Part shown: in pieces, positions 10,355 through 24,355 of the stretch
How positions within the stretch are numbered: position 1 is the first letter of the stretch
How the letters are laid out: every line of letters begins with the position of its first letter
Source: Chlorokybus atmophyticus
Taxonomy: Eukaryota; Streptophyta; Chlorokybophyceae; Chlorokybales; Chlorokybaceae
Length of the DNA: 64,000 nt
NCBI GenBank assembly: GCA_009103225.1
Contig: RHPI01000193.1
Location: 554,650 to 618,649, forward strand
Direction: 5' to 3'
Program-made: the position numbers and the translations under genes
The notes under the pieces: generated by a model
Seen by the model: only the letters and a program-made list of their open reading frames with translations
Told to the model about the DNA's origin: nothing
Databases searched by the model: none

Positions 10355-11199
10355 TGTATGCTACAGCACAGCATGTTCTTAGGGAGAACACCGACTCCAC
10401 CTGCCCGTACTACCCAGCAGCAGCACACCAGCTGCACGAAGCACTTGTCACCATGAGGGTTGAGGTCATCTTTCTATTTTTGCTACGCATTACACAGGTG
10501 GCGCAGCAGCATGTCCAGCACAGCATGGCTGTCCATGCAGCTGTCCGAGACAGCGTGACCCTCGACTCCCCTCGACCCGACAGAGTAGACATTTGTAAGA
10601 CTGGTGGGATAAGAGCGCGCGCATTTGTTGCAATACTGAGGTACAGAGGTCTTGGGGTCATCATGTAGCATGTGTGTGTGTGCTATGGCAGTAGTAGTAG
10701 CAGCCGTAGTACTCGTGTTGTGGATGTTGTCGGCGTGTTACCTGCACATGTATATATAAAAATGCATATGCTGTCTCGCCATCACCAATTAGTTTGAAAA
10801 CCATGCATGGTTCGCGGTAACGAAACGGGATTTTGCTCTAGCAAATCGGCGCCACTATCGCATCCTACGATCAATAGTGAGCCGTAACATCCAGGCTTTT
10901 GACAATGCTTGTGTTGCATTGAGGCTGCGCAAATCTGAACATTGAATCTGAGCAACACACAAGACACAGTCGCGTCGGTCGTCTTGTTGTATCAGACCAT
11001 CTGTTGCTTCGTGTTGTTGTGTTGTTGTGACACTTAAACACATAGGTGTCACATCAGTTAATGTGACAGCTATGCGTAAAGCTATGCATACGATTTGTGT
11101 CCAAGCTGCTTCCCATACTTTGGCTGTGTCATAACCATTGAGTGATTTAACCATTGAGTGACAGCTGTACAAGCCAACATGTTGCATGTTGCAAAAAGG
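10355..11199. other. Non-coding stretch after the Gypsy element
   Basis: No supported gene is seen. The stretch holds a TATATA-rich piece near 10750 and short inverted pieces around gacacttaaacacataggtgtc (11029-11050). It may contain the remains of a 3' LTR. Confidence 0.3.
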
Positions 11200-11378
11200 G
11201 TATCACCACCCAACATATCCTTTCATTGCTGTCTTCGTCTTTCCAATGGTCATCAAAGCCTTACCTGGCTGGCGTAGTCTCATTGTGGGATTGAAGGCGA
11301 GGGCTGTATGTGTGTATGTGCCCACATGTGTGTATGTGTCTCAAGTTGTGTATCTGTCGTGTCGTGAATGGCTAAGGC

Positions 11379-13100
<1,722 letters not shown>

Positions 13101-13624
13101 GCAGCTGCTCATTGAATGCAAGCAGCTGTGTGCGCACAAACACGTGAACCTCACAACCACGACAGCAACAACAAAACAAGTGGCATACGTTGTGTCCGAA
13201 CCTGCATTGCTCGGCGTGGCTTCCCATTTGCCCACATAGGCATGATGCATGTGCTTCCAAACCGCCATGCTTTAATCCCAAACCAACACATGCAACCACG
13301 CACAGTCAACAGGTTTGGACAGGCAGGCAGACAGACAACAGTCAGTCAACAGCAACACACAACCAGACCCTGTCCACACCATCCCACATTACTACAATGT
13401 TGCTTTTCCAGCACCTTTGAGCGCGCAACCCGCACGCCGTCACTGTCTGGTACCTCAGATTGGATTCAAAGGTGGTCTTATTACGCTTATACTACGCACA
13501 GCGTGTGCCACTCGGTCAGAATACAATCCAACTCATCCCAACCTACCCTTCTACGTTGCCTCTCTTTCCTCACTCTGTCTCTTTCTCTCTCAATCTGAAT
13601 GCACATACACATACACACACACAA

Positions 13625-13970
13625 CTAGAAGTCCACATCTGTCGTGAACACGTGCGAATGCGACGTGTGATTGTCAAGACCGGCCATCACGGCCAGCCTT
13701 GGAAGAAGTTGGTCTTGCCCCTGGTTGAGACAAACAACAATGCTAACATGTGTGCTTGTCTCTACGTGTGCGCGCGCACACACTTGGCTGGCGTGCCTGC
13801 CTCTTTGTGCGTGCGAGTCTGCGCGTGCGTGCGCGTCTGCGTGTGTTCGTGTGCGCATATATACGTGTGTGTGCGTGAACAAGTGGACAACAACATCACA
13901 AACACGAGACAGAGATAACACTCGGTGTAGTGGATTGAGCTGCATCCAGTCAGATGGATTTTGCGCGTGA
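13625..13970 (-). pseudogene. Ribonucleotide reductase R2, duplicated 3' exon remnants
   Basis: On the minus strand a stretch ending at 13625 reads [20 protein letters not shown] then TAG. It is nearly identical to the last exon of the complete R2 gene at 16545-16662. About 30 bases that encode [11 protein letters not shown] in the full gene are missing. A second piece (about 13921-13965) matches the penultimate R2 exon (WMQLNP in place of WMELIS). The rest of R2 is absent, so this is a non-functional by-product of the segmental duplication. Confidence 0.75.
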
Positions 13971-14474
13971 CAGTTTGTGTTCTTGGTGTTGGTGTTGGTG
14001 TTGGACTGAGACTGTGCAAACCTAAGTATTGGGAACTATACACATATCATTGACACAATGTCAACCGTCTTGTTGCAACTTACAACACTGATTTGCTGTG
14101 CCACAGTTGATGTGAGAAACACAACAAGCAAGCCATTGATTGACTTACAAGTTGTAAGGCAATCAGTGGCTTGGTTATTGCTTTTGTCACATCAATTGAT
14201 GTGACAGCGTACAGTATGTAAGTGCTAGTGTCATACGCATTGAGTGACAGCTATACAGACCAAAGAAAAGGGTACCAAAGAAAGCATCCTTTCTAGGTTG
14301 CCTTTGTTATTCTTCAATGGTCATAAAAGCCTGATTCTGACTAGGCCAGTCTTACTGTGCGGTTGGAGCAGAGGGCTGCATGTGTGTATGTGTGCACGTG
14401 TGTGTTTCTGTAGGTATGTGTATCTGAATGGTAGGTTGATATGCTGTGATGGACCAACTGTGAATGCTTAGGGC

Positions 14475-15771
14475 ATGGTGTTGATGAGAAGCCTGGCCGC
14501 CCCCTTCTTCTTAGCATCGCTGGTTTTGTTGGCGATCACTGTGGCCAACTTGGCCTGTGCTAAGGTGCTGTTGATGCAAAACTTAGACACAGAGGAGACA
14601 AACATCAAGAGACATGAACAACACATACAATACACCTTGCCACCTGGCGTGCCTGAATGGGTGCCAAAGTCGGTGTATGACTTCTCGGATGTGTTTGAGA
14701 GAGTCAGGAGAGGTGAGCTGTGAGATGAGTAGCAGCGTGTTGGGATGATGAAGGTTGCAAGGTGTGTTGCACACATGCTTATGTCTGTGCACATGCACGC
14801 ATTGTGTGTGTGGGTGAGTGGGTGGGTGAGCGAGAGAGAAAAGAGGCTTGCTTCGTCGCATGCATCCACAATAGTTGCCAGTGTCATGCAAACACTGTGC
14901 ACACACAGACACACTCACACACACACACACTGCCAGGTCGCAAAGCAAGCAGCAACTCTGAACTAGATGTCGAACCCACCTTCAGCTTCCCAGAGGAGGA
15001 GTCCAATGACCACCACCCTCACCACCACCATCTCTCACCCTCCCTCCTCACCCCCCGCCTCCTCTTCCACCTCACTCTCCCCAGCGCCTCCTGTCTCCTC
15101 GGTAGCCAGGAGTGCCACGCCATGCTCCAGGACGCCATGGACCAGACGGAGGAGGAGGACGTCACACTCAGAGTGGCCCTGGCTGATAAGGCGGTGAGAC
15201 TGAGACAGGAGAACCCTGCTTTGGGAATGGGGGATGTGGTGATGCAAGTCATCATCAAGCATGACACGAAGGAGGGGGTGGGGGTCAAGGCTGTGTGCTA
15301 CGTGGAGGTGGTGGACAGCATGCGGTGGTTGTGTTGTTGGATTGTGGGAGTGAGGCTGTTAGTAGGGATCTGGTTGTGGAGGTGGGGTTGGGTAAGGCTG
15401 ATGTGGAGCTGATGGACGTACTGGCTGAGGCTCTGGACAACAAGAAGAGCAAGGACGACGACGACGATGACGAAGGCAACGGCGAGGTCGAGGATAATGA
15501 CAACGACGATGAAGAAGAAGAAGGCGACAACTACAGCAATGGCAACAGCGACAGCAACAACAACAACAACGGGGATACGCACAACAACTTCTTGAACAGG
15601 CACAACAACAAAGACAATACGCACAGCACCAAAAACAACAACAACAACAACGTGAAGGACAACGCCAGGTACATTGTGAGGGGTGGGAAGCTGCTTGTGC
15701 TGTCGCTCGGGGGTTGCGAGGGCTTGGTGCTGGTGGACAAGCGGGTGGAGGCTGTGATTATGCTGGGGTGA
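14475..15771 (+). CDS. Unknown secreted, acidic Asn/Asp-rich protein (better preserved copy)
   Basis: Exon 1 (14475-14712) starts with a signal peptide, MVLMRSLAAPFFLASLVLLA, then LPPGVPEWVPKSVYDFSDVF, and ends at a GT donor. Exon 2 starts after TGCCAG at 14937 and joins in phase (GRKASSNSELDVEPTF). It includes a His-rich run and LRVALADKAVRLRQENPALG. Near 15291 a TG dinucleotide is doubled compared with copy 1, shifting the frame. The downstream frame (LRGGGGQHAVVVLLDCG, DVLAEALDN, an Asp/Glu/Asn-rich run, RGGKLLVLSLGGCEGLVLV) ends at TGA 15769-15771. I do not recognise the family. A secreted or vesicular role is all the sequence suggests. Whether the TG is a real mutation, an error or spliced around is open. 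Confidence 0.45.
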
Positions 15772-16544
15772 GGGTGGGAGTTACCACTTAGTTATGTTTG
15801 ATGATGGAGTGTACGTGCCTGCATGCTTTTTTAGGTGTACCACCCCAAGTGTACCTACCCTGGGTAGTACAGCTGAACTATACACCACCTGATGACCAAT
15901 TGTTAAGTTCTGGTTCTTTGATGTGCTGGTGTTTCTTCACCCATGTACACGCGTTGTGCCTTGTGCACTGCAATACAGCATGTGCGTTATTGGGTGACTG
16001 GATGGTCTGATGTGGCATTGCATGTGGTTTGCATTGCATGCATGCGTGAGTGGGCCTGCGCATGCAAGGATGCTGATTGTGTTGGAATGCCTGCACGCAG
16101 TTGAGTACTGTGTTATGAGTTTGCACTGAGCACTGTGTCACACAATTCTCGCGCAGTCTGCGTGTCAAGCATGCAAGATGCATGCGCTAGCACACACGCT
16201 GTTGCTGTTGAATACACACAACAATGAGACAGCAACGACAACACATACAGAATACTTGTGTCCACACCATCTGACACAATCTCCAGTGTCTTTGTGTTAC
16301 CTTTGCGCGCGCAAGCCGCACGCCAGCACTAAGTTGGTACCTCAGATTTAATTCAAAGAAGGCCTTATTTCACTGGATCTAAACAGCACCACGCGCACAG
16401 CGTGTGCCACTAAGTAAGAATACAAAACAACTCATCCCAATTGCAACCTACCCTACACGTCATCTCTCTTTCTCACTCGCTCTCACTCTCTCTCTCTCTC
16501 ACTCTCTCGGGTGCACATGAGCACACATACACATACACACACAA
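15772..16544. other. Convergent intergenic region before R2
   Basis: No gene is seen. It is rich in TG and TGCA words and has a CT-rich run at 16480-16507. It separates the 3' ends of the secreted-protein gene (+) and R2 (-). Confidence 0.4.
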
Positions 16545-19500
16545 CTAAAAGTCCACGTCTGTTGTGAACACGTGCGAGTGCGACGTGTCCTTGTCGAGAC
16601 CGGCCATCACGCCGGCCTTCTGGTACTCGCCCACGCGCTTCTCGAAGAAGTTGGTCTTGCCTCTGGTTGAGACAAACAGTAATTATCACCAACATGTGTG
16701 TTTGTGCGTGCGCACCGTCATGCGTGCATTTGTGCGCGTGCACGTAGTTGCGTGTGTATACGTGCATCCATGCGTGCTTGCATGTGTGTGCAATTAGACA
16801 ACACCAAACCAGAGATGACACTTACTGTAGTGAGATGAGCTCCATCCAGTCGAACGGATTCTGCGTGTTGTAGTGCTTTTCTTGTCCCAACGCAACCTGT
16901 TCAAGGCACAAGCAATGATTCAGTGCAGCAAGGTGTGCATGTCGGCAAATGTGAATGCGGACACAAACACAAACACGAACTCAAACACGCATATGTGGGT
17001 GCATTGCGTCTGTACTGTGAATAAGCGTGCATGCATATGCAACTGTGCGTATGCGCACACGCATCCACGTGTCAAGGCACATATGCATGCAGACACACAT
17101 AAAACAACTTACATGCACAAACCTACTCGTGTGCACACATGCATACCCTTGCGCATCCATGCACACATACACACACACGCGCGCGCACATGCGTGTGTAC
17201 ATGAGCAAGCAACGCACCAGTAGGCGATCGGCAACAAACTCGATGTAGTCGCTCATGAGTGTGGCGTTCATGCCGACGAGGTCGCACGACAGCGCGTCGC
17301 ACACAAACTCCTTCTCGATCGTCACCGCGTCCGTCACGATCGCAAGCAGCTTGTCCTGCTCCAACTTGTTCACCAGCAGCCTGTGTACACACATAAGGTT
17401 CACTGATCGGCAACACACGTGCCTGAAAGACAAGTGAACGCGTACATACATGCAAGCTAACATGCATGTTCCTATGTACATGTGTTTGTGTGTGCATGGA
17501 CATCCATGTACACTTTGGTGAGTATGTGCATAAATGAGTATGCAACAGTGCATCTCGCGTGTGCGTGCGCTGGCAAATGCATGGGCCTGCACACGTGCGT
17601 GGAGACGCGCGCACACGCAAGCGGGCACAGATTCACACAGACGCATTCCAGCACGACTGCTCATGCACACGCGTGTGCGTGCACGCTCAGTCCCATGTGT
17701 ATTTGTGCAGGTGTACACACACACACACACACGCACACACATACACACATACACACATGCAGGTGTGCCACAAGCCACACTCCCCCCCCAAACACTCACG
17801 AGTATAGCAGGCACGCGAAGTCGCAGTGCAGCCCCTCGTCCCTTGATATCAGCTCGTTGGAGAAGGTGAGTCCCGGCATGAGTCCGCGCTTCTTCAGCCA
17901 GAAGATCGCGCAGAAGGAGCCGGAGAAGAAGATGCCCTCGATGCAGGCGAAGGCGATCAGACGCTCCGCGAAAGACTGAGAACTGCAGAGGGAGAAAGAG
18001 AGTGTTGGAGTGTTGGGTTGTGTGCTCAACTGCTTGGGTGTGTGGGCAGGTGTGTTCGCGAGTGAGTGTGTGCGCACGCGCCTGTTGCATATATGTACAT
18101 GTGTTGCGTGTATCCATGGGTATGTGTGCACGCGTGCTTTGGTAAGTGCGTATGCACACATGCTGTATGAGTATGTGCTTGGGAATGAAATATAGTGGCA
18201 TGTGGTTGGAGAAGCTTGCGTAGTTGCGTAATTGTGTACTGTAGAAAACATAGCCGAGCAAGAACAAGGACACAAGCTCACGTTTCGATCCATCTGAGGG
18301 CCCAGTCTGCCTTCTTCTTGATGCATGGTATGCTCTCGATGGCGTTGAACAGGTGGTGCTTCTGCGCCGCGTTCTTGATGTACGTGTCAATCAGCAAACT
18401 GTACATCTCTGCACACAAGAACAAATCAAGCAAGTAAGCATGAAGAACACTAACTGCCAGAGTGATTCAAACAACCCATGGCATGAGGCGGAAGATGGAA
18501 CAACAAACTGTACCTGAATGTATGTTCTCGATAGCTATTTGAAAGCCGTAAAACGCGCGCGCCTGAACAGAACAAAATTGTCAACGAGTTTGCACACATA
18601 CACACAAACAGGAAGCCTTCAACACGCATGCACGCAGCTACACATCTATGCGCACACTCTGCAAATACAACAACAGAACTGCACATGCATGCATGAGCGC
18701 ATAAATAACAAAACATCGCTGACTCAATCAGGAACGCGAAAACACACTCACATGCACACACGCACACATCCCTCCCTTCTCACCTCGGGTATCTGCACCT
18801 CCTTCATGAACCGCACCCCCAGATTCTCCAGCACGATCCCGTCCGAGGCCGCGAAGAACGCCAGCACGTGCGACACAAAGTGGCGCTCGTCGTCCGAGAG
18901 GGAGTCCCAGTGCTTGCCGTCGGAGGAGAGGTCGACCTCCTCGGCTGGCATATTGAGATGGACATGTGAGCAAATACGTAAAAGTTGACATGAGCATGAA
19001 TGTGAGCATACACGTGCGCATTTGCATGAGCGTAACTGTGAGCTTGGAAATAAATGTGGAGGTAAGCATGCAAGTGACATGGATGTAACCACGAGTGTGA
19101 GCATGGATGTGAGATACTTTCAAGCATGCTTGTGTGGTATACATGTCAGCGTGATGTAGGAATGCATGTGAGTTTGGAGTACCAGTGTGCAAATGGATGT
19201 GATCATGGGCGTGAGCACACAGGTGGGCGTGGTTGCAGACGAAGTGATGGTATGGCAAACACAGAAACTGCATATGGTGCCACATTCACTTGAACAATAG
19301 AGTGCGGCACTGAAAGCCTTGCGCGCTGGGTTGACTGTGGAATGCTATCATCAAGGATGGCGTTGTTAGTACAATTTCCTTCAATCTTGGCTGCAGGGAA
19401 TAATAACTATACACTACGCATGTGTCTCGTAATTTTGCATTTGCACAACAACTTGCATTGCGAACCAACTACTGTGTAGCGAGCATTAATCTTTATGCTA

Positions 19501-19768
19501 ATGCACCGTGACAAATGCTGCGGAAGTGTATAAATGCTACACAACGAACAAGATGAACACGCATTGGGTGCAACTACAAACGTGATTCCGACTGCTAGTT
19601 GAGCACATGTGAGGTAGTTGAACATGAGTAAAATGACCAATGTGTGTTTCTCTTACCAGTCCAGAAAGACGCCTCTGCCTTTTTGTACATCTCCCACACT
19701 TTGTGGTATTTTATAGGGAACATGGTGAACCGCCCGGAGTTTTCCGCGAGGATGGGCTCCTCAATCAT
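16545..19768 (-). CDS. RRM2: Ribonucleoside-diphosphate reductase small subunit (R2)
   Basis: R2 holds the di-iron centre and tyrosyl radical that let the large subunit make deoxyribonucleotides for DNA synthesis. Eight exons, complement of 19768-19657, 18944-18784, 18562-18514, 18408-18282, 17982-17800, 17380-17218, 16896-16826 and 16662-16545, join in phase to 327 residues, a normal R2 length. The start [20 protein letters not shown] matches the family. Iron ligands are visible: Asp in AEEVDLSSD, Glu/His in [11 protein letters not shown] (radical Tyr in SEMYSLL), Glu in [11 protein letters not shown] and Glu/His in RDEGLHCDF. The C-terminus HVFTTDVDF is the R1-binding tail. Introns are CA/TG-rich. 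A truncated copy of the last two exons lies at 13625-13970. Confidence 0.96.
17711..17760. repeat. CA microsatellite in R2 intron
   Basis: An alternating CA run with a few T interruptions inside the intron between R2 exons 5 and 6. It is one of many such tracts in the window. Confidence 0.7.
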
Positions 19769-19956
19769 CTTGCCGACCTCGAAAGACGACGACAACAAAA
19801 ACTACACCGACCACAACCTCAAGCACAAGCTCAAGCGCAGGCACAACTACACCGTCCCCGCCGCCGCCGCCGCCGCCGCTAGTTTATCCACGTGGCGCCG
19901 CCAGCATGCGCAACTAAGCAGAAACAGCCAGCGGGTAGCAAAAGAGCTTCAATAAT

Positions 19957-19999
19957 GCGGGAAATATCCGTCCGCTTTTTGCTTTCGACTTTTTGGCGG
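19957..19999. promoter_or_regulatory. Pair of E2F-like sites upstream of R2
   Basis: GCGGGAAA at 19957-19964 (TTTCCCGC on the other strand) and TTTGGCGG at 19992-19999 both fit the E2F consensus. They lie about 190-230 bases upstream of the R2 start codon. R2 is a classic S-phase gene under E2F control in plants and animals, so cell-cycle regulation here is plausible. Confidence 0.5.
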
Positions 20000-20385
20000 C
20001 AGGAATAACGTTCACGTTAGCGCATCAGGCTACGATAACCTTGTGGGCTCGCTTTAACGAAACATCCCGCCGCTAGCCTTTCGTTGAGACGTTTATGAAA
20101 TCCTCAATGTTTGGGATTCTCTAGGCTCCCGGGTAAAACAATGATTCAGGGGACAACATGGACACGTTTCCTGCAACTAAGCACAGCATCTCAAGTATCC
20201 GCGCAATACATCTTTCTGCGGTGTTGCGGACTTACCCTGAAAACCTCGAAAACTACGGTGGCATCTGCGACGCGGCGGTTGGGTGTTGCGCGCGCTTTCG
20301 TGCCGCGGTTTGAAAATGGAGGTGGCGATGCGTGGCTAACACGATGTCCACGTGCCTACCGGTAGGGCGCGGCTCGGGGGGCACC

Positions 20386-20422
20386 CACACCCACACACAC
20401 ACACACACCCACACACACACAC
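20386..20422. repeat. CA microsatellite
   Basis: A run of CA with occasional CCC interruptions at the left edge of the AT-rich repeat region. Confidence 0.75.
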
Positions 20423-20469
20423 CTTCATAATTAACTACTGATAGCCTATTTATGATTCCATTGCAATTT

Positions 20470-20740
20470 TTCGATTGGTGGCTCCAAAGAGCCAATGTGG
20501 CTTTCTTTTGCTTATTAATTTATAGTGACCCCCAAACACGTAACACCTACCCCCTTGAAGAGCCACACTTTGATCTCATTTGTTCAAAATTATGGTAAGA
20601 GCCACATTGTGACACAATATGCGCTTAGATTATGTTAACTATTAATGTGATGGCTTGCATATCAGAATGTGTGGCTCTTTTCCTTAAAATGAGGTAAGTA
20701 TCAGAGCCACTGCGGAGCCAATGCAAAGTCCTTAGCATAT
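20470..20740. repeat. Cluster of AGAGCCACA words in both orientations
   Basis: The word AGAGCCACA/AGAGCCAAT and its reverse complement recur at about 20489, 20569, 20599, 20670 and 20706. They lie in an AT-rich stretch without coding frames, perhaps a small non-autonomous element or a protein-binding array. Confidence 0.45.
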
Positions 20741-20839
20741 GCCTTTCACAATTATGAAATAATAATTACAAATAATATTTTTATCATTAACGGTTTTGGC
20801 GTGGAAATTAGGCAAGGTAATCCACAAGCCATTTGAGTA

Positions 20840-23290
20840 AGTTTGATTGCACAGACCAGCGCGCTTAGTATATTAAAAAATATTCAAGGATGTTTGCATA
20901 AAGCTATATTTGTCAGCGGAGACTTGGTGTGCACGCGCTTTATACATGATGCTCGTAGAGTACTCCATCAGCCTTGCAGTGTGGTATCAGCTGTGTTTTT
21001 AAACAACGTAGACCTGCCGAATGTCCAACACGTTCTGCAAACGTACGCATTAAACTTCATCTGTACAGATGTATATGTGTGGCGGACCTGACGAATGATC
21101 ATTATGATGTAAGTAAAGCTCGTTACGCGTGGCATGCCATACCACGCCATATGCGGCTCATGCATGTTGCTTAAGTCAAATAGGCTGCATATGTGTATCA
21201 GCATGTGTTTTGCACTGTTGTTTGCAAGGTCTTTAAGAGGAGCGCAACTTGCGCTCCTTTGTTCAAGCAGGTAGGATTGAAGCACAAAGACCATGGCGTA
21301 GCGCAAATTCAACGTGCAACGCAATAAGGATGCACAAAATAACTAACAGATTGCGGTGCAAGCCCAAAGGGCGGCTGTTTAAAACAAAGTCGTTGCAAGC
21401 ATGCGAGCAACTCTACAACATCATGGAGCAAATGCTGCCTGCCTATCTGCAACGTACATTGCAATCTTAAAAGTACGTGTTTCATCGTCACACTGATTGT
21501 TTCAGGCACCGACAGCATAATACCACCCTTCGATAATGAGTTGGAAACATGTGCATTTCATGCTAAATGTTGTGGTGAATGTCGGGTCAGGCATATATGC
21601 GATGTAACGCATATTAGAAACCGATGCTCAAGGAAAGGCGGCTTTTTTAGTGCTGAAGGTGAATTGGCGAAAGGCTCGTGGCTGGATCGTGTGACATGCT
21701 ATTTGCGCGTGCTCCGAAAAAGAGAAGTTAAAAAAATAAGGCAGACGGTATGCCCAACCCAATCAATATCATCATTGCACACCTTTAACTGGCTATGTCA
21801 CATCATGTGTCACATCATCATAGTAGAATGCACACTTGCACCTTGTGTTATTGTATGCATCACAATGCTGATGTGTATGCCCATGTGCAGCATTAAATGC
21901 TGCTAAGAAGCTGCAGTGTCATAGCATACGGCTTCTATCGTGCAGTACATATTTAAAAATTATCACATGCTTAAGCTTTCACCGCTTGGTGTTGTGGGTG
22001 CACCAAGCAATAAAGGATGCGCGGACGTGCACATTTATGAAACATTTACCATCCGCGTGTGCACCGTGCAACGGTGACCGCATTGCACAACTTGTGCAAC
22101 GGTCGAACATGCCTATGTATACATGTACGTATATGAAAAAGGAATTAAAGATGTTTAAATAAAATCAAATTGTCAGCGGAGCACAAGTTGGTGTGCATGC
22201 GCTTCATACATGATGTTTAGGCAGTACTCCACAAGCCTTGCAATGTGGCATCATCTGTGTTTTGAAACAACGTAAACCTGTATAACGTTTTGCACGTGCT
22301 AAAAAGGTATGCATTAAACTTGGTCTTCATAAATGTTTTCGCGTTGCTGTTTAAAACAAATAAATGCAACAAGTGTATGTGCCAACAAATTTTGCACTTA
22401 TTGTACAATGTCTTGAAGACATCTCAAAAAACTCGCACTTGATGGTTCAAGCAGCTAGAATTGATGCACAAAGACCACGGCGCAGCAGAATCGTGCAACA
22501 CTGCTGCACCAAGTAGCTTACAGCTTGCGGTGCGAGTGCAAAGGGCGGCAGCTCACTGTGGGGTCGGTGCAAGCATGTGAGCTCTACAATATTATGAAGC
22601 AGATGCTGCATGCCTATCTGCAGCGTACACTGCAATCCTGGAATTACGTCTTCCAATGTTACTTCGATTGTTTCGTGCACCCACAACATAATACCCTTTT
22701 TTAGTGATAAATTAAATAACATGTGCATTTGGTGCCAAATGCTGTTGTGAATGTTGGGCCTGGCATATGCGATGTGGCGCATGTGACGCATGTTTGAAAA
22801 TGGCGCTTGAGAATGGGCATTTTCAGGGCTGGAGGTAAATTTGCGAACGGCTTGTGGGCAGATTATGTGACGTGATATTCGCGTGTGCTTACAAAGGAGT
22901 CATAGCAGGCGGTATCATACTTATAATGCCAAACCCATGCAGTTTCACCATTGCACACTTGTAACTGGCTTTGTTCATCATCATGTTTGATTGCACACTT
23001 GCATGCTTTGTTATTTTATGCATCACGATAATGATGTGTATGCGCACGTGCAGCATTGAACGCTGTTAAAGAGCTGCAGTGCCATGGCACTCCGGCTCCA
23101 TATTGTACATTATAAACTGAAAAAATATGCCCTAGCCTTTGCTGCTTGGTGTTGTAGGTGCACCAAGCATTGAAAATTAGGGGTATGTGGACGTGCACAT
23201 TTATGAAACATTTGCCATCCGCGTTTGCACCGTGCCACGATTAAACATGCTAATGTTTGCTTTTACGTGCATGTACGTGCAAGCAGCTGC
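20840..23290. repeat. Imperfect tandem repeat of about 1.2 kb
   Basis: Two diverged copies follow each other. The segment beginning TGTCAGCGGA is at 20911 and 22171 (1260 bases apart). The segment containing CGTGCACATTTATGAAACAT is at 22026 and 23192 (1166 apart). Many words between keep the same order. No reading frame is conserved between copies, so this is satellite-like DNA rather than a duplicated gene. Confidence 0.7.
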
Positions 23291-23358
23291 TTGCACCGCA
23301 GTGCTGCAATACCTCGCTTGTGTGTGCCACGCACACTGGCAATGCATGTGTGCGTGCA

Positions 23359-23376
23359 GGGGGGGGGGGGGGGGGN
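23359..23376. other. Poly-G run of 17 ending at an N (assembly join)
   Basis: A G homopolymer directly followed by a single N, like the poly-C/N join at 11944. It is probably an unresolved contig overlap. Confidence 0.7.
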
Positions 23377-23689
23377 TGTGCGTCATGATTTGTGCATCGA
23401 TGTGCATGCTTGTCATATACATACGCATATATGGTTTTTACTCTTGCATGAATAGGCATATATTTACACATAAAGCGTGTGCAGGCCAAAAATGCTTATG
23501 CACATGTGCAATCATTGCACCATGATGGCCGCGTACATCGCAATATGTTTTCCCTGCCGGCCGACTAAATATTGGCAACGGCCGTGCACCTGAGGACACT
23601 AATTTAGACTGTCGTGGCTCAGGCCACCTGTAATCTTGATACAGGGACACAATAGTAACTTCCGTTACTGTAAGGCCCTTTTTGTTACA

Positions 23690-23995
23690 ATTTAGTCTTT
23701 AACAGTTGACTATGCCTAACTAACAGGCGCCTGTTGGTTACCTATCAGGCCTTAACAGGTGACTTTATATAATTAACAGGCACCTGTCAGTCACACACCA
23801 GGCCTTAACAAATGACTTTGTGTAATCTACAGGCAACTGTTAGTTACACATCAGGCCTTATTAGGTGACTACAACTAACCAACGGGCACCTGTAAGTTAC
23901 ACATCAGTCTTACTTAGGTGACTCAGCCTATGTGACAGGCACCTGCAGGTTACACACCAGTCCAGCGCAGGCGACTAAGCCTAATTCACAAGCAC
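23690..23995. repeat. 53-bp minisatellite with palindromic CAGGCGCCTG core
   Basis: The GAC of the GGTGAC word falls at 23708, 23761, 23814, 23867, 23920 and 23973, exactly 53 bases apart, giving about six diverged units. Each unit carries a CAGG(C/T)(A/G)CCTG palindrome, perfect as AACAGGCGCCTGTT at 23722-23735. CANNTG E-box words are present in every unit. Confidence 0.85.
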
Positions 23996-24355
23996 CAACT
24001 AAGTAATTATCGACAAAATAAGGCATTCTTTAACAACTGAAGGTGACTAATGCCTAACTGTCGTCATATGTATTTGCATAGCTTGACTACATGCGACTGT
24101 CACTGACTTCCAGCATTGTTATGTGCCTGTGCTGTGTACATGTACCAGAAATGTGTACAGTGTCTCTCAGTCACTTGCCAAGGCTTGTAGTTCGATTATG
24201 TGACTTGCATGCAGTTCTGTTGTATATCATAGGGATGCAAGTATTGATGTGCATGAGCATAATGACGATTGACTGAGCTGGTTTAGATGCACAACACTCA
24301 GTCACAAGAGCCTTGTAGCTATGTACACTACCAGCTAAACGGACTACCAACTGCG

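Larger units (their letters stand above)
885..10360 (+). mobile_element. Ty3/Gypsy-type retroelement carrying a DNA methyltransferase and a PHD finger (decayed copy)
   Basis: The coding order is gag, two CCHC zinc knuckles, retropepsin, cytosine-5 methyltransferase, reverse transcriptase, RNase H, integrase, integrase tail with PHD finger. RT-RNaseH before integrase is the Gypsy order. A purine-rich tract ending in seven G (10331-10340) follows the last stop, as a polypurine primer would. The 14 bases after it (10341-10354) recur at 885-898, but the match does not extend, so LTRs are not demonstrated. The copy is dead: at least 12 in-frame stops and about six frameshifts interrupt otherwise clear coding sequence. 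Boundaries are approximate. Retroelements with captured DNMTs were reported before in charophytes and dinoflagellates (de Mendoza and colleagues, 2018, from memory). Whether this belongs to the same family is not known. Confidence 0.85.
14250..16900. repeat. Segmental duplication, copy 2
   Basis: The partner of 11200-13990. It holds the better preserved copy of the unknown secreted gene and continues into the complete R2 gene. This suggests the R2-proximal copy is the original. Confidence 0.7.

Noticed and set aside
16981-18390. A 469-codon minus-strand frame rich in Cys, His, Arg and Thr
   Set aside because: It reads through R2 introns made of CA/TG repeats. The conserved R2 exons inside it are joined by splicing.
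23690-23995. CRISPR array
   Set aside because: The spacing is exact, but the units are diverged throughout, with no constant repeat and variable spacer, and the DNA is eukaryotic.
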